64,000 nt of DNA from DASUSH01 sp963785155 (GTDB lineage: Bacteria; Actinomycetota; Thermoleophilia; Solirubrobacterales; 70-9): NCBI GenBank assembly GCA_963785155.1, contig CAWAUB010000008.1, positions 1 through 64,000 of the forward strand. The letters run 5' to 3'. The notes under the pieces are model-generated. The model did no database searches. It was not told the origin of the DNA and saw only the letters and a list, made by a program, of their open reading frames with translations. The position numbers and the translations under genes were made by a program. Below, piece by piece: positions 44,665 to 51,405 of this stretch (the first letter of the stretch is position 1; the number at the start of each line of letters is the position of its first letter).

Positions 44665-45207
44665 TTAGGCGGCGGGGATCAGGCCCTTCTCCTCGAGGTA
44701 GTCGAGGATCTGCTGCGCCGACTCCTCGGGCGTCTTGCCCGCGGTCTCGACGTTCAGCTCGGGGTTCTCCGGCGCCTCGTAGGGGTCGGAGACGCCCGTG
44801 AACTCGGGGATCTCGCCCGAGCGAGCCTTGGCGTAGAGGCCCTTGACGTCGCGGGCCTCGCAGTCCTCGAGCGAGGTGGCGATGAAGACCTCGACGAAAC
44901 GGCCGTCCATCAGCTCGCGGGCCTCGTCGCGGATCTCGCGGTAGGGGGAGATCGCGGCGGTGATCACCGGCGTGCCGTTCTTCGAGAGCAGGTCGGCGAC
45001 GAAGGCGATGCGGCGGATGTTGGTGTCGCGGTCCTCCTTCGAGAAGCCGAGGCCCTTCGAGAGGTTCTCGCGGACGACGTCGCCGTCGAGCACCTCGACG
45101 GGGACACCGCGGTTTCCGAATTCAGCGACGACGACGTCGGAAATCGTCGACTTGCCGGCCCCCGAGAGGCCCGTCATCCAGAGGGTGAAGCCCTTCCACT
45201 CTCCCAT
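44665..45207 (-). CDS. cysC: Adenylylsulfate (APS) kinase
   Basis: A 180-residue P-loop kinase. Walker A is TGLSGAGKST (residues 12-21), DGDVVRENLSKGLGFS is the APS-binding/phosphate motif and DVKGLYAKARSGEIPEFTGVSDPYE is the conserved lid. It phosphorylates APS to PAPS. In this operon the reductase is of the APS type, so PAPS is not needed for sulfate reduction and is more likely made for sulfotransferases. It follows sat by 1 base, which fits direct passing of APS from one enzyme to the next. Confidence 0.95.
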   Translation of the reverse strand: MGEWKGFTLWMTGLSGAGKSTISDVVVAEFGNRGVPVEVLDGDVVRENLSKGLGFSKEDRDTNIRRIAFVADLLSKNGTPVITAAISPYREIRDEARELMDGRFVEVFIATSLEDCEARDVKGLYAKARSGEIPEFTGVSDPYEAPENPELNVETAGKTPEESAQQILDYLEEKGLIPAA

Positions 45208-45208
45208 T

Positions 45209-46294
45209 TCAGTCGTTCTCCTTTGAGTAGGCGTCGATCAGGATGTCGGCAACCTCTTCCCGTGTGAACTCGTGGGGCGGCTTCTCGCCGGCCTCGAGCA
45301 TCTCGCGCACCTTGGTCCCCGAGAGGAACAGTCGGGACTCCGCCTCGTGCGGGCACGTCTTGCCGGAGCCCATGCCCTCGCACTCGTTGCACCAGAAGGT
45401 GTGCTCGAACATCAGCGGCTCGATCCCGAGCTTCGCGATGTCGATGTCGTCGAAGATCTTCTGCGCGTCGTAGGTGCCGTAGTAGTCGCCGACACCCGCG
45501 TGGTCACGGCCGACGATGAAGTGGGTCGCGCCGTAGTTGCGGCGCACGACGGCGTGGAAGACCGCCTCGCGGGGGCCGGCATAGCGCATCGCCGCGGGGT
45601 TGACGCCAAGGACGACACGATCGTTCGGGTAGTAGTTCTCCATCAGGATCTCGTAGCAGCGCATCCGCACGTCGGCGGGGATGTCGCCCTTCTTCGTCTC
45701 GCCGATCAGGGGGTGCAGGAAGAGGCCGTCGGAGACCTCGAGAGCCGCCTTCGTCAGGTACTCGTGGGCGCGGTGGATCGGGTTGCGGGTCTGGAAGGCG
45801 ACGATGCGCTGCCAGCCTCGCTTCTCGAACTCAGCCTTCGACTCGGCGGGAGTGAGGTAGCGGCGCATGAACGCGTCCTCGTGGTCCGGCGCGGCGTCGG
45901 CCTCGATCTTGCCGGCGACGCAGCGGTTGCCCTCCTCGCGGATGGCGGCGACACCCGGGTGCTCGTTGTCGGTCGTGCGGTAGACCTGCTCGGCCTCACG
46001 CTCGACATCGCGCTCGAAGATCTCGCTGACCGTCACACGGCCGAGCGCCTTGCCGTTGTTGGCCTCGAGCTCGACCACGTCGCCCTCCGCACAGTCGAGG
46101 TCGGTCGCGAGCGTGACCGGGATCGGCCAGACCTCGCTGCCGTCGGCGAGCGTCATGTCCTCGACCGTCGCGCGCCAGTCGTCCGAGCCCATGAAGCCGT
46201 CGAGCGGCGCGAAGCCGTCGTTGGCGAGCAGCTCGAAGTCGGCGGTCTGGCGAGCGCTCAGGGTCAGTTTCAGGGCGGTGTCAGTCTCAGGCAA
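45209..46294 (-). CDS. sat: Sulfate adenylyltransferase (ATP sulfurylase), monofunctional Sat
   Basis: A 361-residue enzyme that makes APS from ATP and sulfate. FQTRNPIHRAHEYL is the ATP/sulfate-binding motif and GVNPAAMRYAGPREAVFHAVVRRNYG the conserved active-site stretch, with GRDHAG the second nucleotide motif. CNECEGMGSGKTCPHE near the end has the Cys pattern of the zinc-ribbon-bearing Sat group. Start is TTG 46294, supported by GGAG 8 bases before. It is not the CysDN type. Confidence 0.94.
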   Translation of the reverse strand: MPETDTALKLTLSARQTADFELLANDGFAPLDGFMGSDDWRATVEDMTLADGSEVWPIPVTLATDLDCAEGDVVELEANNGKALGRVTVSEIFERDVEREAEQVYRTTDNEHPGVAAIREEGNRCVAGKIEADAAPDHEDAFMRRYLTPAESKAEFEKRGWQRIVAFQTRNPIHRAHEYLTKAALEVSDGLFLHPLIGETKKGDIPADVRMRCYEILMENYYPNDRVVLGVNPAAMRYAGPREAVFHAVVRRNYGATHFIVGRDHAGVGDYYGTYDAQKIFDDIDIAKLGIEPLMFEHTFWCNECEGMGSGKTCPHEAESRLFLSGTKVREMLEAGEKPPHEFTREEVADILIDAYSKEND

Positions 46295-46348
46295 GGGGGG
46301 CTCCAGGTTCGGGTTTCGGGTGTTATTTCTGGCGGGAGAGGCGCGGAA

Positions 46349-46369
46349 GGGTAGCGACAGGCGCTACCC
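46349..46369 (-). other. Stem-loop at the cysH/sat junction
   Basis: GGGTAGCG and CGCTACCC form a perfect 8-bp stem with a 5-base loop. The stem includes the cysH stop codon. It has no U tract, so it is more likely to tune relative expression or protect a processed mRNA end than to end transcription. Confidence 0.45.
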
Positions 46370-47062
46370 GTTCAGCCCGCATTCGGTCTTGTCGGCGTTG
46401 GCCCAGCGTCCGGATCGGGGCCCGCCGGCGGCCGACGGGGGCCGGGTGCAGTGGGTGCAGCCGATCGACGGGTAGCCCTGGTCGTGCAGTGGGTTGTAGG
46501 GCACTCCGTGCTCGTTGATGTAGCTCCAGACGTCCTTCTCGGTCCAGTCCGCGAGCGGGTTCAGCTTCCAGAGGCCGAAGCGGACGTCCCAGCCGAACTT
46601 CTTCGCGCCGGCGCGGCTCGCCGAGTCGGCCCGGCGGATGCCGGAGACCCAGCAGTCGACGTCGCCGGTGAGGGCCTCGCGCATCGGCTCGACCTTGCGG
46701 ATCCCGCAGCAGGCATCGGGCTGGCGGGCCCACAGCGCGTCGCCGTAGAGCCTGGCCTGCTCGTCGAGGGAGATCCCGGCGACCCGCTCGAACTCGATCC
46801 CGTACCGCTCGGCGAGCCGGTCGCGGGTCTCATACGTCTCCGGGAAGAGGACATCGGTGTCGAGGTAGAAGAAGCGCGCGTCGGGAGCGACGCGGCTCGC
46901 CATGTCGATCGTCGCCGAGGTCGTCTTCTGGAACGAGCAGGCGATCGACAGCCGCGGGAACTGCTCGGCCGCCCAGGCGAGCGCCTCCTCGGGAGAGGCG
47001 TCCGCGAGCTCGGCCTCAACCGCCTCGGGATCGATGTCAGCGCGTGTGAGGGTGGGGGCCAC
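46364..47062 (-). CDS. cysH: APS reductase, assimilatory, [4Fe-4S] type
   Basis: A 232-residue thiol-dependent reductase that turns APS to sulfite and AMP. SFQKTTSATIDMA is the PP-loop-like motif, and FFYLDTDVLFPETY the substrate loop. It has the paired cysteines Cys118-Cys119 and Cys202-Cys205, the [4Fe-4S] ligands that separate APS reductases from PAPS reductases, and Cys228 in KTECGLNG is the catalytic one. The GTG start abuts the sir stop with no gap, so the two are translationally linked. Confidence 0.94.
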   Translation of the reverse strand: MAPTLTRADIDPEAVEAELADASPEEALAWAAEQFPRLSIACSFQKTTSATIDMASRVAPDARFFYLDTDVLFPETYETRDRLAERYGIEFERVAGISLDEQARLYGDALWARQPDACCGIRKVEPMREALTGDVDCWVSGIRRADSASRAGAKKFGWDVRFGLWKLNPLADWTEKDVWSYINEHGVPYNPLHDQGYPSIGCTHCTRPPSAAGGPRSGRWANADKTECGLNG

Positions 47063-48943
47063 TCAGACCGCGCACTCGCCTTCGCCGCGAATCACCTGGT
47101 AGGGCTCGTGACGGGCCCAGTCGATGAAGAACTGCATGTTCTCGAGGTTGAACTCGATCGGCATGGTGAGGTCCTTGACGATCGCCTCGAACTCTTCGGA
47201 TCCGACCCGGTCGGCGAAGGCGTTGAAGACCTCGCCCTCATTGCGCTTGTCCTCGTAGAAGCGGATCCAGCGCTCGACCGCCTCCGGAACCCGCTTCGCG
47301 GGGAGGCGGACCTTGAGCCGCTTGCCATAGATCACCTCGCCGCCCTCGTAGTGGCCGCCGACGTGCGCGATGTAGGCCGGGATCGTGTGCTCCCCGACCT
47401 TGAGCGAGGCTCCGTAGAAGCCGATCGTCGCGATGTGGTGCTGGCTGCAGCCGTTCGGGCAGCCGGACATCTTGATGTGGATCTGCTTCGTCAGCGGATC
47501 GGTGATGTTCATCGACTCGATCCGCTCCTGGACGACCTGGTTCAGCCCCATCGAGCTGGTGATCCCGAGTTTGCAGCTGTCGGTACCGGGGCAGCTGACG
47601 ACATCGGTCACCTCGCGGGCGCCGGTCTCGCCGAGGCCGAGCTCGCCAAGGCGCTGCCACACGTCGTAGAGCGCCTCGTCGCGAACCCAGCGCAGGACGA
47701 AGTTCTGCTGCACTGTGGTCCGCGCGAACCCGCCCGTGTACTCGCGCATGATCTGGCCGAGGCCGCGCAGCTGGTCCGGCGTGAGGTCCCCGCGTGTCAC
47801 CTTGACCGTCACCGTCGAGTAGCCCTCCTGGCGCTGCGGGAAGACGTTGGACTCGCGGAACAGGTCGAACTCGGAGGTATCTCCGTTGGGGCTGCCGTAG
47901 CCCGTCGGCACAGGGAGAGCCTCGATCGTCTCCTGCTCGTTCGTGTGGAGCAGCAGGTGATCGATCGTGAAGTCACGCTCGCCGACCCATTCGCCCTCGA
48001 GCTCCTCCTCGACGAGGTCGCGGAAGGCGTCGATCCCGATCTTGTCGATCAGCACCTTGATCCGGGCGCGGGCCCGGTTGACGCGCAGCCAGTCCTGGCG
48101 GTCGAAGATCCGCAGGCAGGCCTCCGTGACCTTCAGGTAGTCGCCGTTCTCGAGCTCGACGAACTCGTAGAGCGTGGGGGCGATCCGCGGCATGATCGAG
48201 GTGCCGCCGCCGACCCGGATCTCGACGCCCTTTACGCCGTCGCGGAGGCGAGGGATGAAGCCGATGTCATGGATGCCGGTGATCGCGACGTCCTCGTCGG
48301 TGGCGCTGAACGCGGTCTTGATCTTTCGCGGCATCAGCTGGGTCGTCGGGTGGCGGACGAAATAGCGCACGTAGGCGCCGGCGTAGGGGGTGATGTCGAA
48401 GGGCTCGCCCTCGGAGACGCCGGCGCGCGGGTCGCCGCTGACGTTGCGGACCGTGTTGCCGCAGCCCTCGCGCGAGGAGAGGTCGGCGTCGGCGAGCTCG
48501 CGGATCAACTTCGCCGCGTCGGGGAGGGGGACGTGGTGGATCTGGATGTTCTGCCGCGTGGTGATGTGGCCCTTGTCGAGCGGCGCGTACTTCTCGATCA
48601 CGCTCGCGAAGGCGTCCATCTGGTCCGGCGTGATCCCGCCCATCGGCAGCTTCACCCGGATCATCTGTACGTCGGCCTGGCGCTGGCCGTACACGCCCTG
48701 CTTCAGCCGGAAGCCGATGAACTGCTCCTCGGTCTGATCGCCGCGCATGAAGCTGGCGGCCTCGGTGTCGAAGTCGTCGAACTCCCGCGTGATCGCGGGG
48801 ATCACGTGGCCGGGTACGCCGTCGTAGACCTCGGGATTCTCGAGCGAACCGAGCTTGCCCTTGCCCTTCTGTTCCTTGCCCTCGGTGACATCGAGGTCGG
48901 CGTAATCGGCCTTGGGCTTCTCGGGTGCGGCGGTGGGCTCCAT
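47063..48943 (-). CDS. sir: Ferredoxin-dependent sulfite reductase
   Basis: A 626-residue siroheme/[4Fe-4S] enzyme with two NiR/SiR half-domains. The cluster ligands are Cys451 and Cys457 (CPGTDSC) and Cys495 and Cys499 (CPNGC), and HITTRQNIQIHHV and FARTTVQQNFVLRW are the paired siroheme-binding motifs of each half. It reduces sulfite to sulfide. Nitrite reductase is the alternative, but the place as first gene before cysH-sat-cysC favours sulfite. ATG 48943 is chosen, with AGGGGA upstream; a TTG at 48952 is possible. The N-terminal 45 residues are a charged extension. Confidence 0.92.
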   Translation of the reverse strand: MEPTAAPEKPKADYADLDVTEGKEQKGKGKLGSLENPEVYDGVPGHVIPAITREFDDFDTEAASFMRGDQTEEQFIGFRLKQGVYGQRQADVQMIRVKLPMGGITPDQMDAFASVIEKYAPLDKGHITTRQNIQIHHVPLPDAAKLIRELADADLSSREGCGNTVRNVSGDPRAGVSEGEPFDITPYAGAYVRYFVRHPTTQLMPRKIKTAFSATDEDVAITGIHDIGFIPRLRDGVKGVEIRVGGGTSIMPRIAPTLYEFVELENGDYLKVTEACLRIFDRQDWLRVNRARARIKVLIDKIGIDAFRDLVEEELEGEWVGERDFTIDHLLLHTNEQETIEALPVPTGYGSPNGDTSEFDLFRESNVFPQRQEGYSTVTVKVTRGDLTPDQLRGLGQIMREYTGGFARTTVQQNFVLRWVRDEALYDVWQRLGELGLGETGAREVTDVVSCPGTDSCKLGITSSMGLNQVVQERIESMNITDPLTKQIHIKMSGCPNGCSQHHIATIGFYGASLKVGEHTIPAYIAHVGGHYEGGEVIYGKRLKVRLPAKRVPEAVERWIRFYEDKRNEGEVFNAFADRVGSEEFEAIVKDLTMPIEFNLENMQFFIDWARHEPYQVIRGEGECAV

Positions 48944-49029
48944 GGAGTCCAAATCCCCCTTGGGGTCGCTGGCGTTCCGGGCCTCGGAAGCGAGGTCCCG
49001 CGATATTACCAGGAAAGCTGACCGGGTTT

Positions 49030-49045
49030 AGGGGTTTTTACCCCT
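49030..49045. other. 16-bp perfect palindrome upstream of sir
   Basis: AGGGGT, four T, ACCCCT: a 6-bp perfect inverted repeat. It lies 86 bases upstream of the sir start and 11 bases beyond the stop of the next gene. It could be an operator for the cys operon or part of the end of the upstream transcript. It does not resemble the Rrf2 sites at 36662 and 38347. Confidence 0.35.
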
Positions 49046-49056
49046 CGGGGTGCGTC

Positions 49057-49497
49057 TCAGGCGCGCTTTGCTTCCCAAAGCTGCTTACCCGAGGTGCAGC
49101 TGACCCCGCCTGGCTGGTCGCGGATCTCGGTGAAGCTGCCGCTGATCTCCTTGCCGTTGCCACTCAGCTTCCCGGACAGCTTCAGGCTCGCACTGCCGTC
49201 GTCCGCCTCGCCGCTGAACTTGAACTTGCCTTTGTCGTTGACCTCAAGCTCCCCGACGGTGAAGGCCTCCGGCGCAGTGAACGACGAGCCGTCGGTGCAG
49301 GTGTAGGAGACCTGGCCGACCGTGACGCTCCGCACGATCGGAAAGTTCTTGCCCTTCACCTTGACCACGACGCTCACGGCGGGGTCGGTGGTGCCGTTGC
49401 CGCTGTAGGTCGTCGCCGCCAACGCTGGGGCGGCGGTGACGAGGCTTGCTGCGATCGCGGTGGCGAGCACCGCGCGTCGAATGGAAGTCCCGCTCAT
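49057..49497 (-). CDS. Small secreted protein, function unknown
   Basis: A 146-residue protein with a textbook signal peptide (residues 8-27, ending APALA). The mature part is a beta-rich domain of about 118 residues with two cysteines (SYTCTDGSS and GVSCTSGKQ) that probably pair, and alternating strand-like segments (FKFSGEADD, LKLSGKLSGNG). I recognise no family; it is similar in style to secreted proteins of unknown function in soil actinobacteria. It is transcribed toward the sulfate operon but probably separately. Confidence 0.7.
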   Translation of the reverse strand: MSGTSIRRAVLATAIAASLVTAAPALAATTYSGNGTTDPAVSVVVKVKGKNFPIVRSVTVGQVSYTCTDGSSFTAPEAFTVGELEVNDKGKFKFSGEADDGSASLKLSGKLSGNGKEISGSFTEIRDQPGGVSCTSGKQLWEAKRA

Positions 49498-49521
49498 GTC
49501 CTACTCCTGTCAGTTCTGCGG

Positions 49522-49547
49522 CCGGGCGGCCCGATCGGGCCGCCCGG
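49522..49547 (-). terminator. GC-rich hairpin downstream of dodecin
   Basis: A perfect inverted repeat (CCGGGCGGCCCG, AT, CGGGCCGCCCGG) lies 16 bases after the dodecin stop. No U tract follows. It may end dodecin transcription, as is common in GC-rich actinobacteria. Confidence 0.55.
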
Positions 49548-49563
49548 TCCGCGAGTAGATGGT

Positions 49564-49773
49564 CTAGTCGACGTCGGTTCCCTCGATCAGGAACGCGACG
49601 CGGACGTGCGCGCGGTACTCGTCGAGGTTGTCACCGCGGATGCCGGTGCTGACGATGTCCACAGCGCGGACATTTCGAAGCGAGCTCTGCGCCGACGAGA
49701 GCGCCTGCTTCGCCGCGTCGTCGGTCGATTCGCGCGAGCTGCCCACGAGCTCGATGATCTTGACTACCGCCAC
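49564..49773 (-). CDS. Dodecin (flavin-binding small protein)
   Basis: A 69-residue protein. VVKIIELVGSSREST at the start, DDAAKQALSSAQSSLRNVRAVDI in the middle and YRAHVRVAFLIE at the end match the dodecin fold: one helix packed on a three-stranded sheet that builds a dodecameric shell storing flavin (or CoA in some bacteria). The family's length is 65-75 residues. The GTG start has GGAGGAG upstream. It is monocistronic by its flanking hairpin. Confidence 0.92.
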   Translation of the reverse strand: MAVVKIIELVGSSRESTDDAAKQALSSAQSSLRNVRAVDIVSTGIRGDNLDEYRAHVRVAFLIEGTDVD

Positions 49774-49821
49774 TCGGGTCTCCTCCCGTCGGGGGTTTGC
49801 GTTTCTCCTACGCCTGTTCTA

Positions 49822-50070
49822 TCAGCGCAGGGTCCACGTGGGGCCCTCGCTCCACGGTGAGGAGACGGCGTCCTTCGCGCGGACACCCTCATAGAGGGCG
49901 GCCCGCTGCCACGGGTTGATCCAGGGTCCCTCGGTGGCCGGGGCGGGCGCGGTGTCGGCGAGGAACTGCTCGAGCGCCGCGGTCACCGCGGCCGCTTCCT
50001 GCGGCGAGGGCGCCGGCGTGACGAGCTCGATCCGCGGTCGCGGCGGCTTGCGGTTTCCGTTGGTGGCCAC
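49822..50070 (-). CDS. Possible acyl-CoA carboxylase epsilon subunit
   Basis: An 82-residue protein starting at GTG 50070. The IELVTPAPSPQEAAAVTAAL segment with a short helix, a Pro/Ala linker and a C-terminal basic/aromatic segment (WQRAALYEGV ... PTWTLR) resembles the AccE/epsilon subunits of actinobacterial acyl-CoA carboxylases, which bind the carboxyltransferase. A carboxyltransferase is encoded 12 kb away at 62114. The match is by pattern only; it may be an unrelated small protein. Confidence 0.5.
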   Translation of the reverse strand: MATNGNRKPPRPRIELVTPAPSPQEAAAVTAALEQFLADTAPAPATEGPWINPWQRAALYEGVRAKDAVSSPWSEGPTWTLR

Positions 50071-50101
50071 GAAGAGAATCTAATCCTCTGGTCTACAAAT
50101 G

Positions 50102-50130
50102 AGGACCGGCCCGCGTCGCGGGCCGGTCCT
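50102..50130 (-). terminator. Strong hairpin downstream of the tRNA-like gene
   Basis: AGGACCGGCCCG and CGGGCCGGTCCT form a perfect 12-bp stem with a 5-base loop. It lies 50 bases beyond the 3' end of the tRNA-like gene. A second, 8-bp hairpin (GCGAAACG, CGT, CGTTTCGC) sits between them at 50137-50155. It could end that transcript and/or act on the next gene. Confidence 0.6.
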
Positions 50131-50180
50131 GGTGAAGCGAAACGCGTCGTTTCGCACCCATCCGAGGCATCAAATTGTAC

Positions 50181-50273
50181 GGCGGAGGGCGCCGGAGTCG
50201 AACCGGAACCGGCTCACGCCGGTCGCCACATTTCTCGGATGGGCACCTCGACCACGAGGTTTCACCCTCCGCC
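50181..50273 (-). tRNA. tRNA-Sec-like (allo-tRNA) gene with GAG anticodon
   Basis: A 93-base RNA that folds into a non-canonical cloverleaf. Seen directly: a 9-bp acceptor stem (GGCGGAGGG with CCCTCCGCC), a 6-bp D stem with a 4-base TGGT loop (ACCTCG/CGAGGT), an anticodon stem of 6 bp with one bulged U and loop CCGAGAA, a 6-bp variable arm with a GTGA loop (ACCGGC/GCCGGT), and a 4-bp T stem with loop TTCGACT. The 6-bp D stem, 4-base D loop and long variable arm are hallmarks of tRNA-Sec, but the anticodon reads GAG, not UCA. The base after the acceptor stem is G (serine-type discriminator) and CCA is not encoded. It may be a serine-accepting allo-tRNA or a regulatory RNA. No selA or selB is in the window. 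Confidence 0.72.
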
Positions 50274-50345
50274 GCTGGAAAGCCTGGTCGGATTCGGTTC
50301 ACGCGTGGTGCGCGGTCCGTGTCGACTTCGCATACAAATCGAGCT

Positions 50346-51353
50346 GTGATCCCGGTCTTCGACTCTGCCGCGGTGCTCGCAGCCGTTGCTCCCGGTGAGG
50401 CGAATGGGCTCGTCCGCGAGGCGTTCGAGCGGCACGCTCGCGGCGAGTGGGCGATGCCGGCGAAGGTCTACCTGGACGCCGGGCCGGAGGCGGAGGCGCG
50501 CAGCGGGGTGCCCGGTGACTTCCGGGCGATGCCGGCCCGTGGCGACGGGCTCGCGATGCTCAAGTGGGTGACCTCGTTCCCGGGCAACTCGGCGCAGGGG
50601 CTGCCGGTCGTTACCGGCGCGCTGGTGGTCTCGAGCGCCGAGACGGGCGAGCTCGCCGCGATCCTCGACTGCGCGAGCGTCACGTCCCTTCGCACCGGTG
50701 CGGCCGCCGCGGTCTCGGCCCAGGTGCTCGCCGCCGAGGGAGCGGCACGGTCGGGCTGATCGGCTGCGGGGTCAACGGGGCCTTCGCGGCACGCTGCCTG
50801 GCCGCCGCGGGCTACGGGGTGGGCGGGAGTGGTATCTGCTGCGATGTTGCGCGCGGAGAGCGCCGAGGCGCTGGCGGCGGAGCTCGGCTGGCGCGCCGGC
50901 GACCTCGGCGAGGCGACGGCCCAGGACGTCGTCGTCACCGTCACGCCCGGCGACGAGCCCGTGATCGCCGCGGCCGGCCTTCGCGAGGGTCAGCACCTCG
51001 CGGTGCTCGGCGCCGATGCCCACGGCAAGGCGGAGGTCGAGCGGGGCGTCCTGAGCCGAGGGCGGCGGATCGCCGAAGGCGGTGCGCCGCCGGTGGCGTT
51101 GTTCTGCGACGAATGGCAGCAGGCCTCGGGCGGCGGCGAGCTATCGGGGGCGGTCGCCGCGGGCGAACTTGCCCGCGACGACGTGACCGAGATCGGGGCG
51201 GTGCTCACCGGCGCCGCTCACGGGCGGTCCGGCGATGACGAGATCACCCTCTTCGACTCGACCGGCCTCGCGATTCAGGACCTCGCGATCGCCCGTGCCG
51301 TCCTCGCCGCGTGGCGAGAGGGCCGGGTCGACGCTCAGGAGATCGCGCTTTAA
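50346..51353 (+). pseudogene. Ornithine cyclodeaminase/mu-crystallin family, with two compensating frameshifts
   Basis: Begins at GTG 50346 (VIPVFDSAAVLAAV) with the family's KWVTSFPGNSAQGLPVVTGALVV and LDCASVTSLRTGAAAAVS in frame 1. Near 50744 the Rossmann motif GTVGLIGCGVNGAFAARCL continues in another frame, and near 50857 the protein returns to the first frame (ESAEALAAELGW ... DDVTEIGAVLTG). The total stays divisible by three, so one deletion and one insertion about 110 bases apart explain it. With these corrected it is a full-length NAD-dependent cyclodeaminase-like enzyme of about 335 residues. Sequence errors are the likeliest cause; true decay is possible. Confidence 0.72.
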
Positions 51354-51405
51354 CCGAACGTCCCTGATGCCGCGCTATGTGCGGGCATGCGGGACGTTCG
51401 CGCGA

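Noticed and set aside
48982..48995. CCTCG/CGAGG stem upstream of sir as a riboswitch
   Set aside because: A 5-bp stem with a 4-base loop alone does not match any SAM or other sulfur riboswitch I know.
46451..49021. An 856-codon open frame antisense to cysH and sir
   Set aside because: It mirrors the sense genes exactly, has no domain motifs and is the usual product of GC-rich third positions. The sense genes have full catalytic motifs.
50181..50273. Ordinary tRNA-Sec, tRNA-Ser or tRNA-Leu
   Set aside because: The anticodon is GAG rather than UCA or a serine anticodon, the discriminator G argues against leucine, and the 6-bp D stem with a 9-bp acceptor does not fit a canonical type II tRNA.
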